A stretch of DNA of 20,825 bases from an uncultured Porphyromonadaceae bacterium (GTDB lineage: Bacteria; Bacteroidota; Bacteroidia; Bacteroidales; Muribaculaceae). A program made the translations under genes and the position numbers. Below, in pieces: positions 7,641-15,985 of this stretch. The DNA lies in NCBI GenBank assembly GCA_900548875.1, contig URMA01000054.1, forward strand, positions 1-20,825, written 5' to 3'. Under the pieces are notes generated by a model. That model did no database searches. It saw only the letters and a program-made list of their open reading frames with translations, and was not told the origin of the DNA. Within the stretch, counting starts at the first letter, position 1. Each line of letters starts with the position of its first letter.

Positions 7641-8663
7641 TTAATATATCTGTTCCCGAATGACTTTTCCGGATGAAGTTTCCCGGAAAACGGGAAAACA
7701 TACGATATCTTTGGGAACTGAAAATGTGGGAAGTACAGATTTTAGCGTTTGAAGCAATGAACTCTTTTCACTCTCACACAAAGGTTTGCTTTCGAGCACT
7801 AGCACCACTTCACTCCCCCACTTTTCGGACGGCCGCGCGGCGATATAATAACGGCAATGTATCTTGGAAGCAATCTGTTTTTCTATGTCTTCCGGAAAGA
7901 CTTTAATGCCACCGGTATTAATCACATTGTCGTACCGGCCAATCCAACGAAATTCCTGTTCCGACAACAGTTCAACCACGTCATTTGTCGTCAGCGAGGG
8001 AAAAGAGAATTGCGGCGTATGAACCACCAGACAGCCCCTATCGTCCACCGAAAATGTAACCGGAGGCAATGCCCTGTAAGGCCGGACATCGGCACTCAGA
8101 CGTGAAAGCGCCACATGGGAGCAGGTTTCCGTCATGCCGTACGTAGAATATGCCTCAACATCAAAACGGGCAAGGTCACAGCGCAGAAGGTCGGAAACGG
8201 CACCACCCCCGACTATCAAATTCTTCACAAAACGGAAACGCGCCGGATGACCGACCAAAGCCTGTGCCTGTGAAGGGACAACGGCCACCAAATCAAAAGG
8301 CTCTCCCGCATATGCAGCCAACGGATTGTTAGAAGGCTTTTCTTCTACAATTTCTCCCCCGGCTTCCACCGCACGGACTATCATCATTTTGCCGGCGATA
8401 TAATCCGGCGAAAGACATAAGAAAAAACGGCTACCTACGCCTAGGTTAAAAAAACGGTTAGTCAGCCGTGCCGACTGCACCATATCCGCTTTCAGCAATT
8501 TAATTTCCTTAGGCTTGCCAGTTGAACCCGACGTATGTCCAATCACATAATCGCACGAAGAGTCAAGCCAAGCCTCTACAAATGCCGACAATGCCGGGGA
8601 TGCCACTGCTCTGACTTCCCCGACATTGCAACAGGTCTTACCATTTATCTTTATCGGTTTCAT
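7641..8663 (-). CDS. menE: o-Succinylbenzoate-CoA ligase
   Basis: A 340-residue member of the acyl-adenylate-forming family that activates o-succinylbenzoate with ATP and CoA in menaquinone synthesis. Motifs with the start at 8663: P-loop HTSGSTGKPKE (43-53), YSTYGMTETCSHVA (172-185), hinge RYDNVINTGG (243-252), and the C-terminal catalytic lysine in SSGKVIRE (K333). It is about 110 residues shorter than E. coli MenE, with almost nothing before the P-loop; the core motifs are intact, so this looks like a compact form rather than a truncation. I chose ATG 8663 because it overlaps the menC stop as ATGA; an upstream in-frame ATG at 8699 lies inside menC. Last gene of the men operon. Confidence 0.95.
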   Translation of the reverse strand: MKPIKINGKTCCNVGEVRAVASPALSAFVEAWLDSSCDYVIGHTSGSTGKPKEIKLLKADMVQSARLTNRFFNLGVGSRFFLCLSPDYIAGKMMIVRAVEAGGEIVEEKPSNNPLAAYAGEPFDLVAVVPSQAQALVGHPARFRFVKNLIVGGGAVSDLLRCDLARFDVEAYSTYGMTETCSHVALSRLSADVRPYRALPPVTFSVDDRGCLVVHTPQFSFPSLTTNDVVELLSEQEFRWIGRYDNVINTGGIKVFPEDIEKQIASKIHCRYYIAARPSEKWGSEVVLVLESKPLCESEKSSLLQTLKSVLPTFSVPKDIVCFPVFRETSSGKVIREQIY

Positions 8664-9715
8664 TCCACAGTTTTCCAATCTAAATCGGGAATATTCCACG
8701 ACTTTTGCGGATCAAAGCGCAACACTTCACCCACCTGAACCAACGGTGAGTCAAAATTATTGACAAACAAAGCCCCCGTGCCCAGTCCCTGCGGCATCGC
8801 AGCTCCCATCTGTGCCGTCCATTGCGCAATGGCATTCAGTCCGACATTCGACTCCAAGGCAGAAGTTATCCATCCGCCTACACCGCGGAAAGAAGCCTGA
8901 CGCATCCATTCCGCAGAGCCGGAAAAGCCGCCAACCAGCGACGGTTTCAAAATAATATATTTAGGCTTCAATGCTTCCAGCATTTCGCCCATTTTTTGCG
9001 GTTCAACAATGCCTATCAATTCCTCATCGAGGGCAATATCAATCGGAGATTCACCGCACACGCGGCGCATCAGCTCCCACTGTCCGGCTTTCACCGGCTG
9101 TTCGATGGAATGAATGCCATAGCGTGCGAAACCCTCGAGACGGTTCATCACATTGTCGGCCGTAAAACCGCCGTTGGCATCCAAACGAATCGTCAGCACC
9201 TCCGGCGGAAACACCTTCCGGATATGCTTCACCAGTTCCAGTTCACTTTCATAATCGATAGCGCCAACTTTCAGCTTGATGGTAGTGAATCCTGCCTTGA
9301 TTTTATCGTCGATGCGTTTCAGCATTTCCTCCTTCGTTCCCATCCATACCAGTCCGTTGATAGGAATTTCGGCATTTCCTTCTGTAAAATCAGAAGGAAA
9401 CGGTATGCGGCGACAACCGTTTGAAAAGTCATAAATGGCTGTTTCCAATCCAAACTTAATGGAAGGAAATTGCGACAAGTCCGACATCTCGTCGCGGCCG
9501 ATATTGGCACACACTTCACGAAGACATTCCTCATAGTTCGGCACATCGTCCATCGACAATCCACGGAACACGGCACATTCGCCCAATCCGTAATGTCCGG
9601 GAAACTCTTCATCCTCCAGTTTCAGAAAATAGGTTTCCTTTTCAAGCAGCGTTCCGCGCGAAGTACCAGCCGGCTGCTTGAATTTCAGTACATACCTGCA
9701 ATATGACGCCTTCAT
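8660..9715 (-). CDS. menC: o-Succinylbenzoate synthase
   Basis: A 351-residue enolase-superfamily enzyme that dehydrates SHCHC to o-succinylbenzoate. Visible residues: the KxK motif in TTIKLKVG (K147, K149), metal ligands D179 (RLDAN), E205 (IEQP) and D230 (ALDEE), and the opposite base K257 (LKPSL). The spacing agrees with characterised MenC enzymes and the dipeptide-epimerase branch of the superfamily; the men context decides for MenC. It begins three bases after menB and overlaps menE by four bases (ATGA), indicating translational coupling. Confidence 0.95.
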   Translation of the reverse strand: MKASYCRYVLKFKQPAGTSRGTLLEKETYFLKLEDEEFPGHYGLGECAVFRGLSMDDVPNYEECLREVCANIGRDEMSDLSQFPSIKFGLETAIYDFSNGCRRIPFPSDFTEGNAEIPINGLVWMGTKEEMLKRIDDKIKAGFTTIKLKVGAIDYESELELVKHIRKVFPPEVLTIRLDANGGFTADNVMNRLEGFARYGIHSIEQPVKAGQWELMRRVCGESPIDIALDEELIGIVEPQKMGEMLEALKPKYIILKPSLVGGFSGSAEWMRQASFRGVGGWITSALESNVGLNAIAQWTAQMGAAMPQGLGTGALFVNNFDSPLVQVGEVLRFDPQKSWNIPDLDWKTVE

Positions 9716-9718
9716 ATT

Positions 9719-10543
9719 CTAACCTGGGAATTTCGGGAATTGCTGGAAATTAGGCTCACGTTTTTCCAAGAAAGCATTCTTGCCTTCCTGCGCCTCTTCC
9801 ATCAGATAATACATCAGCGTTGCATCACCGGCAAATTCCATCAAACCCCGCTGACCGTCGAGTTCGGCATTCAAGGCACGTTTAATCATGCGGATAGCCA
9901 TCGGGCTGCGTTTGAGAATCGTTTCACACCATTCCACGGTTTCATCCTCCAGGCGTTCGAACGGCACAACCTTATTGACCATTCCCATTTCTTCCGCTTC
10001 CTTCGCTGTGTACTGACGGCAAAGGAACCAAATTTCACGCGCCTTTTTCTGCCCTACGCAACGTGCAAGATAAGAAGAGCCGAAGCCTGCGTCGAAACTG
10101 CCCACTTTCGGACCCGTCTGGCCGAAACGTGCGTTTTCGCTGGCAATTGTCAAGTCGCATACCACATGCAGCACATGACCGCCACCGATGGCATAGCCGT
10201 TGACCATGGCAATTACCGGCTTCGGAATCGAACGGATAGCCTTGTGCAAATCCAACACGTTCAAACGCGGCACACCGTTCTCATCAATATATCCGCCAAT
10301 GCCCTTCACTTTTTGGTCGCCACCCGAACAGAATGCCTTGTCGCCTATACCAGTAAGAATGATTACGCCAATATCGGCACGCTCGCGGCAAATAGCCATT
10401 GCATCCAGCATTTCCTTGTTTGTCTGCGGACGGAAGGCATTATAGACTTCCGGACGGTTGATGGTAATTTTGGCAATGCCTCCATACTGTTCAAAAAGGA
10501 TATCCGTATATTCCTTAATGGGAGTCCAAACTCTGTTGCTCAT
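9719..10543 (-). CDS. menB: 1,4-Dihydroxy-2-naphthoyl-CoA synthase
   Basis: A 274-residue crotonase-family enzyme that closes the naphthoate ring of menaquinone from o-succinylbenzoyl-CoA. Motifs: CSGGDQK (72-78), the oxyanion-hole region GYAIGGGHVLHVVCD (116-130), and TGPKVGSFDAGFGSSY with D151, which is characteristic of MenB rather than of fatty-acid hydratases. The ending, KREPNFQQFPKFPG, is also typical. Full length for the family. It sits 12 bases after menD and 3 bases before menC in the operon. Confidence 0.97.
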   Translation of the reverse strand: MSNRVWTPIKEYTDILFEQYGGIAKITINRPEVYNAFRPQTNKEMLDAMAICRERADIGVIILTGIGDKAFCSGGDQKVKGIGGYIDENGVPRLNVLDLHKAIRSIPKPVIAMVNGYAIGGGHVLHVVCDLTIASENARFGQTGPKVGSFDAGFGSSYLARCVGQKKAREIWFLCRQYTAKEAEEMGMVNKVVPFERLEDETVEWCETILKRSPMAIRMIKRALNAELDGQRGLMEFAGDATLMYYLMEEAQEGKNAFLEKREPNFQQFPKFPG

Positions 10544-10555
10544 AGTTATATCGTT

Positions 10556-12253
10556 TTATTGTTTTTGATTTTTCCTGCTAAAATAGTTTCTCAACACCGA
10601 CGCACTGACACTGTTATCCGTCTTTATTGCCAAGATGGCTGCCTGTTCATCCTCTCTGAAAAAGTCGGCAAGTGCCGTTTCCAACGATGCCTCACAGTCA
10701 GCCTCAAAGTAGGCGAAACCGAAAGCTGCCGCATAGCGGTCGACAGGAATGTCGCGGTGTACCTCAAAATACCGGTCAAGTTCCGGCAACGACGATGTAC
10801 TTTTGATAAAACGGAAAATACCTCCACCGCCGTTACACATCACGATAATCTTGAACCGCGGTGCGTTATATTGCGAAGCCAGTCCCGACAAATCGTAAGA
10901 GAAACTCATGTCGCCGGTAATCAGCAATGTCGTTCCTTCATAGGCAAGCGATGCGCCCAAAGCCGTTGACGTCGAACCGTCGATGCCCGACACCCCGCGG
11001 TTACAGTTGTTTCGCTGGGTCAACACGTCGCCGAACAGTTGTGCATAGCGTATCGTCGTGCCGTTTGACAGCTGTACGTGCCAATCCGAAGGAATTTTTG
11101 GCAAAATTACAGAAAAAGCTTTCAAGTCGCTCCATCCGATAGAAGAAAGATAAGCATTATGCCGTTCTATCCCCGCTTTTTCAAGTTTTTTCCACGCCTG
11201 GGCAAAACCATTATCGCATACAGACTCAGCCCGACAGTAAGCATCTGCAAACTGACGGAAAAAAGCTCCGGGTTCCGTAATAATGCGCGTAGTGAGTGTT
11301 TTCATGCAGTCAACCGTTGTGTCGGTCATACCCACATACCATTGCCGTGCGGCCTTGTTAGTCCGCAAAAAAGCCTTCACAATGCGCGAAATAATGGCAC
11401 CGCCCATCACAATCAACAAATCGGGCACATACTCTGCCCCACCCCCTTTGGGCATGGCAAGCAACGTGCGATCGATAGCACGGATCATGCCTTTCCCTGA
11501 AATATTGGAGATTGTTTCGCACAGCACCGCCACATTCGGCAGCGAAGACAAGCGTTGCAAAGCCTCGGACAAATCCCGGTTCGGAGTGTGGAAGCCGGCA
11601 ATTACCAGAATTTTCTTGCCATTGGCTTCTTCAACCAAAGAATTGACATCGGCTGCTGCCAGTTCCTTCGAAGGCGTCAGCATACTGATTTTCCGCGACG
11701 GTCCTGAATAGGCAGCCATGTTTGTCAGCGGCTCGTCGAGCTGCACATTGATATGCACCGGAGAGCGACGTCCCGACAGTGCCTCCATCATTGCGTCGTT
11801 CACGACACGGTTCACATACCAGCGTGCGGTATCGTCGTCGCAGCGTGCCGGCAAATCATAGCTTTTCTTCACGAACTGCGCCAATGCCTCAAACTGACGG
11901 ATAGTCTGGCTGTCATCCTGGTCAATCCATTCCTTCGGCCGGTCGGCAGAAACTACAATCAAAGGCAACTGCTGATAGTAGGCTTCAGCGACAGCAGGAG
12001 CATAATTCAACAACGCCGTACCCGACGTACAAACTATCGCCACCGGTTCTCCGGTTTGTTGTGCAATGCCCAATGCCGAGAAAGCGGCACTCCGCTCGTC
12101 GACAATGACAAATTTCTCTATATCATCCCTCCGGGCAATGGCTACCAACAACGGAGCATTACGCGAGCCAGGCGACAGCACCACCCGTTTCACTCCATGT
12201 GCAGCAAGCACATCCACTAAAATCGTACACGCTTCTTTATCAGTTGTTTCCAT
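10556..12253 (-). CDS. menD: SEPHCHC synthase (MenD)
   Basis: A 565-residue thiamine-diphosphate enzyme that joins 2-oxoglutarate and isochorismate, the first committed step of menaquinone synthesis. Seen: LSPGSRNAPL near residues 26-35, the ThDP-activating glutamate E53 in DERSAAF, the RGVSGIDGSTSTA segment (about 419-431), and the ThDP/Mg2+ motif GDMSFSYD (447-454) ending at N474 (CNGGGG). Length is normal. Its start overlaps the end of the upstream membrane-protein gene by 14 bases, so the two are co-transcribed and probably coupled. An isochorismate synthase gene, often found next to menD in this group, is not present here. Confidence 0.97.
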   Translation of the reverse strand: METTDKEACTILVDVLAAHGVKRVVLSPGSRNAPLLVAIARRDDIEKFVIVDERSAAFSALGIAQQTGEPVAIVCTSGTALLNYAPAVAEAYYQQLPLIVVSADRPKEWIDQDDSQTIRQFEALAQFVKKSYDLPARCDDDTARWYVNRVVNDAMMEALSGRRSPVHINVQLDEPLTNMAAYSGPSRKISMLTPSKELAAADVNSLVEEANGKKILVIAGFHTPNRDLSEALQRLSSLPNVAVLCETISNISGKGMIRAIDRTLLAMPKGGGAEYVPDLLIVMGGAIISRIVKAFLRTNKAARQWYVGMTDTTVDCMKTLTTRIITEPGAFFRQFADAYCRAESVCDNGFAQAWKKLEKAGIERHNAYLSSIGWSDLKAFSVILPKIPSDWHVQLSNGTTIRYAQLFGDVLTQRNNCNRGVSGIDGSTSTALGASLAYEGTTLLITGDMSFSYDLSGLASQYNAPRFKIIVMCNGGGGIFRFIKSTSSLPELDRYFEVHRDIPVDRYAAAFGFAYFEADCEASLETALADFFREDEQAAILAIKTDNSVSASVLRNYFSRKNQKQ

Positions 12254-13376
12254 TTTCTTTTGTTTTTTTCAGTTTCTCCAAACGGATGCGACGTGTCCAA
12301 CCCCGTAACCACGAAGGAATAACCAGCACCCCGATCATCAAATATATATAATAACTGACAAAACGCCAACACAAAGCCATAATTACAGCTAAAGAAGTGT
12401 TGGCTATCATGTCACCGTAATATTTCGTGAAAATCCATTCACTTAGACCGCTACCTCCGGGAGTCGGCGAAATCGTCAGCACAACCCACACCACCAACTG
12501 ACGCAGTAGTACCAGCAGCTGATCGGCATCGACGGCGAAAGCCAAAAACAAAGCATTCACCACCAGATAGCGCGAAAGCCAGGAGAGTGCCGTTGCAAAA
12601 AAAGCCCGAATCCACCACCATAATTTCTTATGTTTCAATTCGGCTGACGTTGCAATAAAATTATCACCCATTTCCAATGCGTCATTTTTCCACTTTCTCA
12701 GGAATTTCAATGAAAACACTTTGCGAAACAGAGCCTTCATAAACTGCGGCTTCACAAAAAGCCCTACGAAAAGGACAAGTGTCCACAATACGAGTCCGGC
12801 ATAGACAAGCCAAAATGTAAACCGCAGAGTTTGAGCAAATTTCAAATCAGTCGAGGCAAACAATTCCTCAAACGGAATAAGCATCATCCCGACAGGACAT
12901 GCCAACACGAAAAAGAGTTCGTCGAGAAACAGCGTTGTCATCATGATTGTCGTCGCCCGCCCCAACAGCAGACCTTCACCTTTAAGATAAATCATTCCAA
13001 AACTGCTGCCTCCGACAGTGGAAGGCGTAACGGCCGAGGTAAACTCGCAAAGCATGTTAACCCGCAAAGCCTGCCCCCAAGTGATATCATGACCGGTTAA
13101 AGAGCGAAAACGCCACGTCAGTCCGAAATCGCGCCCCATCATACACAGCCAGGCCAATGCAAAATAAAATATCGACTGATTGGTTATTTTTATCAGCGAC
13201 ACGTCAAAATCCTTGTATTCCGAAAAGAACATGATTCCAATCACAATCAGTCCAAGCAGCACAGGGAATATTACATATCCGGGACGCATGAGTCCCTTTG
13301 CTTTCCGCAAATCAGAATATTCTATCCTTTTGTCACGCTTTCTATACTGTTTATCCATCCTATCAATTTTCCACAT
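12240..13376 (-). CDS. YbhN/LPG-synthase-TM family membrane protein
   Basis: A 378-residue inner-membrane protein with about eight hydrophobic segments (first at about 33-51, last near the end). The family signature SPTPGGSGLSEW is at residues 303-314, with a related TPSTVGG at 117-123; these mark the flippase-like/lysylphosphatidylglycerol-synthase transmembrane family (UPF0104, YbhN). Both termini are strongly basic. The soluble aminoacyl-transferase part of true MprF is absent, so lysyl-lipid synthesis is unlikely; the substrate is unknown. It overlaps menD by 14 bases and probably leads the men operon. ATG 13358 (residue 7) is an alternative start: with the predicted start of transcription near 13387, the longer form has only about 10 nt of leader. 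Confidence 0.88.
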   Translation of the reverse strand: MWKIDRMDKQYRKRDKRIEYSDLRKAKGLMRPGYVIFPVLLGLIVIGIMFFSEYKDFDVSLIKITNQSIFYFALAWLCMMGRDFGLTWRFRSLTGHDITWGQALRVNMLCEFTSAVTPSTVGGSSFGMIYLKGEGLLLGRATTIMMTTLFLDELFFVLACPVGMMLIPFEELFASTDLKFAQTLRFTFWLVYAGLVLWTLVLFVGLFVKPQFMKALFRKVFSLKFLRKWKNDALEMGDNFIATSAELKHKKLWWWIRAFFATALSWLSRYLVVNALFLAFAVDADQLLVLLRQLVVWVVLTISPTPGGSGLSEWIFTKYYGDMIANTSLAVIMALCWRFVSYYIYLMIGVLVIPSWLRGWTRRIRLEKLKKTKENGNN

Positions 13377-13393
13377 TCAAAGTTTAGAAAGTA

Positions 13394-13427
13394 CAAATAT
13401 AGCGAAAGGCGAGAGCAAAAGGTCAAA
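13394..13427 (-). promoter_or_regulatory. Probable promoter of the membrane protein-men operon
   Basis: On the minus strand TATATTTG (13394-13401) is a full -7 match, and TTTG (13424-13427) lies upstream with a 22-bp spacer, slightly longer than the usual 19-21. It is inside the gene-proximal copy of the 73-bp repeat. The ATG at 13376 is 17 bases further on. Confidence 0.55.
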
Positions 13428-13585
13428 CTTGCTTGAACATTTTGCCAAGCCGCATCCTATATTTTGTAAATATAGCGAAAGTCGAAGGCAGAAAACCAAA
13501 CTTGTTTGAGTTTTATGCTAAGACGTATCCTATATTCTGCAAATATAGCGAAAGCCAAGCTGAGAATAAAATCTTGTCACACGTT
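13394..13585. repeat. Three-copy 73-bp tandem repeat carrying promoter-like boxes
   Basis: The string AAATATAGCGAAAG recurs at 13395, 13468 and 13541, exactly 73 bp apart, and the sequence between copies is also alike (CAAACTTG followed by a TTG-rich part, then GCATCC or GTATCC and TATATT). The third copy decays after about 35 bases. On the minus strand each copy reads CTTTCGCTATATTTG or close to it, so the -7 box TATATTTG is present in copies 1 and 3 and as TATATTTA in copy 2. The matching -33 TTTG is kept in copies 1 and 2 and lost in copy 3. It lies in the gap before the membrane protein-men operon. Confidence 0.85.
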
Positions 13586-13695
13586 TCACATATTTTTCAT
13601 TCAGTAGTTTCAGCGTTTTCAAATTTTTTTAAAATGACTTTATCAAGTATCTCCGACGAAGAGATACAGAAGAGAAACAATCAAAGTGTATTGAT
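13586..13695. other. Gap between 73-bp repeats and trp terminator
   Basis: AT-rich sequence with no supported gene. It holds one perfect 7-bp inverted repeat, GTATCTC (13647-13653)/GAGATAC (13661-13667), around a 7-base loop; no T tract follows on either strand, so it is not a clear terminator. Its role is unknown. Confidence 0.5.
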
Positions 13696-13731
13696 ACAAA
13701 AAAGCCTCCAGAAGTTGTTTCCGGAGGCTTT
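13696..13731 (-). terminator. trp operon terminator
   Basis: On the minus strand AAAGCCTCC (13723-13731) pairs with GGAGGCTTT (13701-13709), nine perfect pairs plus one more inside, with a 9-nt loop, followed by TTTTTTGTA. It lies 50 bases after the trpA stop and ends the trp transcript. Confidence 0.88.
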
Positions 13732-13780
13732 GCAATATCAGAGTTCTTTTAAATATTCCCAAACGGGAGATTTCCTATTA

Positions 13781-14557
13781 TCATTCGTTTTTCAACATCT
13801 CTTTCAGCCGGTCAATAGCTTTGCCCGGATCTTTTTCCTCTTCCAACAGCGAAACAAACTTGCTTCCAATGATACATCCGGCGGCATGGGCAGCAGCTGC
13901 TTCATACGTATTCTTATTGGAAATGCCGAAACCAATCATGCGGGGATTCCGCAAATTCATCTGTTCAATACGCTGGAAATATGCCTGTTTCTGTGCGTTG
14001 AATTCTTTCTGCGCACCGGTTACGGCTGCCGACGAAACCATGTAGATGAATCCGTTGGTATGCTCATCAATCTGACGGATACGTTCTTCACTCGTTTCCG
14101 GTGTGATAAGCATAATGACATGGATTCCGTATTTGTCGGCAACAGGACGGTATTCATTCATATAATCCTTAAACGGCAGGTCAGGAATAATAACACCGTC
14201 AATGCCGCATTCCTGACATTTCCGACAAAAGTTTTCAAATCCATACTGCATGATAGGATTCAGATAACCCATCAGCACCAATGGCATTTGCACTTCGGGA
14301 CGAATATGTTCCAATTGGCTGAATAGTTTGCGGAGTGTCATGCCATTGCGCAGAGCCTGAGTGGCCGCATGCTGAATGACAGGACCGTCGGCCATAGGAT
14401 CACTGAACGGGATACCGATTTCTATCATCTGTACGCCTTTTTGTTCCAACGTACGGATAACGTCGGCCGTACCTTCCAAAGTAGGAGTACCGGCACAGAA
14501 ATAAATGGATAGCACATGGTCTTTGTGTGTATGGAATAATTGGTCTATTCGATTCAT
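13781..14557 (-). CDS. trpA: Tryptophan synthase alpha subunit
   Basis: A 258-residue TIM-barrel protein that cleaves indole-3-glycerol phosphate to indole, which is passed to TrpB. The two catalytic acids align with the Salmonella enzyme: E46 (IEIGIPFSDP) and D57 (MADGP). Also present are GYLNPIMQYG (about 97-106) and VIIPDLPF (about 122-129). Full length. It is the last gene of the operon, 13 bases after trpF, while its partner trpB is the first. Confidence 0.97.
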   Translation of the reverse strand: MNRIDQLFHTHKDHVLSIYFCAGTPTLEGTADVIRTLEQKGVQMIEIGIPFSDPMADGPVIQHAATQALRNGMTLRKLFSQLEHIRPEVQMPLVLMGYLNPIMQYGFENFCRKCQECGIDGVIIPDLPFKDYMNEYRPVADKYGIHVIMLITPETSEERIRQIDEHTNGFIYMVSSAAVTGAQKEFNAQKQAYFQRIEQMNLRNPRMIGFGISNKNTYEAAAAHAAGCIIGSKFVSLLEEEKDPGKAIDRLKEMLKNE

Positions 14558-14570
14558 AGTTGCTAAATTT

Positions 14571-15194
14571 TTAAAAGTCGTACTTGTTTTGTTTGAATGC
14601 AGAAATAAAAGCGGAGAGCGACAAGGCGTCCTTCACGCCCGGAGCCCGCTCGAAGCCACTGTTCAGGTCAATGCCCATCCAGTAGGGATGACGAAATTCC
14701 GCCAAAGCCCCCAAGCTGTCAGGATTAAGACCGCCACTGAGAAGAAACGGTACAGGACCTTTGTAGTGAGTCAGCAGCTCCCAGTCGAAAGTTTCTCCCG
14801 ATCCGCCGTATCCCTGACAGGGCGTGTCGAACAGGAAATAATCGCAATAAGGCGCATACTCGTCAATTGCCCGTAAATCATCCGCTGACTTTAAGGAGAA
14901 AGCCTTGATGACTTTAACGCCCGTTTGTCGGAAAGTTCGGCAAAATTCCGGCGATTCCTTACCGTGAAGCTGCACCATATCCAACTGCCAGTCGGTAACT
15001 CTTTCCTGAATATGCGGCAGGGAAACATTGACGAACACCCCTACTTTCTTCATGGACGCAGGAAGATATTCCGGTGTTCCCTCCACATAACGCGGCGAAC
15101 GGTCGTAGTCAATAAATCCCATCCAGTCGGCTCCGGTTTGTTCTACCTGACGGATATTGTCCGCCTCTCTCATGCCACAAACTTTTACTATCAT
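14571..15194 (-). CDS. trpF: Phosphoribosylanthranilate isomerase
   Basis: A 207-residue TIM barrel that isomerises phosphoribosylanthranilate to CdRP. The catalytic cysteine (C6 in VKVCGMR) and aspartate (D123 in FLFDTPCQGYGGSGETFDW) are present, as are the phosphate-binding LSGGLNP and GIDLNSGFE segments. It is a stand-alone protein, not fused to TrpC as in E. coli. Its ATG overlaps the trpC stop by four bases (ATGA), so translation is probably coupled. Confidence 0.97.
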   Translation of the reverse strand: MIVKVCGMREADNIRQVEQTGADWMGFIDYDRSPRYVEGTPEYLPASMKKVGVFVNVSLPHIQERVTDWQLDMVQLHGKESPEFCRTFRQTGVKVIKAFSLKSADDLRAIDEYAPYCDYFLFDTPCQGYGGSGETFDWELLTHYKGPVPFLLSGGLNPDSLGALAEFRHPYWMGIDLNSGFERAPGVKDALSLSAFISAFKQNKYDF

Positions 15195-15982
15195 AAGACA
15201 ACTGCATGAAGAAAATCCGACAAAGCCTGTTCAGGCGAAGACGTTTTCATAAACCGCTCTCCCATCAGGAAGCCACTGAATCCGGCTTTCCGCAACTGCC
15301 GGATGGTTTCCGGTTGCGAAATTCCGCTTTCCGACACCCATAAATATTCTTTCGGAAGTTTCTGTGCCAGGCGGAAGGAATTCTCGACATCCGTGTGGAA
15401 AGTGCCCAAATTTCGGTTGTTGACGCCCAGCAAGTCCACATTTTCATGCAGGTAGTCAAGTTCCTTTTCAGCATGAATTTCCAACAGCACTTCCATTTGC
15501 AACTGATGGGCCAGTTTCCCAAAACTTTTGCATTCCTCAACGGTCAGAGCCGCGGCAATCAGCAGCACGACATCTGCCCCGACCAGTTTTGCCTGAAACA
15601 GCTGGTACGGGCTGACAATGAAATCTTTCCGCAGTACCGGGAGCTGTATCAGCGGGCGAACAGCATGCAAATCATCCAAAGTCCCGCCAAAAAACTCTTG
15701 ATCGGTCAGCACCGAAATGCCGGAAGCTCCGGCTCGTTCATAACCGGGAACAATGACTGCCGGGTCGGCCTCCTGGGCAATCCACCCCTTTGACGGAGAG
15801 CGCCGCTTGAATTCAGCAATAATGCCTGTCGGAGAATCAGCCAACGACTGCCTCATGCTTCTTGAGGGACGAAGCGTATCCAATTGCCTGATCAAGGAGT
15901 CAAGAGGTACCGCTTCTTCCTGACGGGCAAGCTCAATACGCTTGTGAGCGACAATAGTCTGTAGAATATCAGTAGCCATCAT
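15191..15982 (-). CDS. trpC: Indole-3-glycerol phosphate synthase
   Basis: A 263-residue TIM-barrel enzyme that closes the indole ring from CdRP. Seen: IIAEFKRRSPSKG with E57 and K59, the catalytic lysine K119 in LRKDFI, GVNNRNLGTF, and VSESGIS and FLMGERFM near the end. Length is normal for a single-domain TrpC. Two adjacent ATG codons (15982 and 15979) could each serve as the start. It begins three bases after trpD and overlaps trpF by four. Confidence 0.97.
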   Translation of the reverse strand: MMATDILQTIVAHKRIELARQEEAVPLDSLIRQLDTLRPSRSMRQSLADSPTGIIAEFKRRSPSKGWIAQEADPAVIVPGYERAGASGISVLTDQEFFGGTLDDLHAVRPLIQLPVLRKDFIVSPYQLFQAKLVGADVVLLIAAALTVEECKSFGKLAHQLQMEVLLEIHAEKELDYLHENVDLLGVNNRNLGTFHTDVENSFRLAQKLPKEYLWVSESGISQPETIRQLRKAGFSGFLMGERFMKTSSPEQALSDFLHAVVL

Positions 15983-15985
15983 TCA

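Noticed and set aside
8664..8699. Upstream start for menE at 8699
   Set aside because: It would overlap menC by 40 bases; the ATGA overlap at 8660-8663 is the usual coupling arrangement and the protein is complete without the extra 12 residues.
9740..10969. Plus-strand open frame of 409 codons across menB and menD
   Set aside because: It is antisense to two well-identified enzymes and has no recognisable motif or promoter.
13394..13585. CRISPR array from the 73-bp repeats
   Set aside because: Similarity covers most of the unit and decays gradually; there are no distinct spacers and no cas genes.
13433..14326. Plus-strand open frame beginning in the 73-bp repeats and running into trpA
   Set aside because: It starts in repeats, crosses the trp terminator and then runs antisense to trpA; the repeated motif HPIFCKYSES or YPIFCKYSES in it only reflects the DNA repeat.
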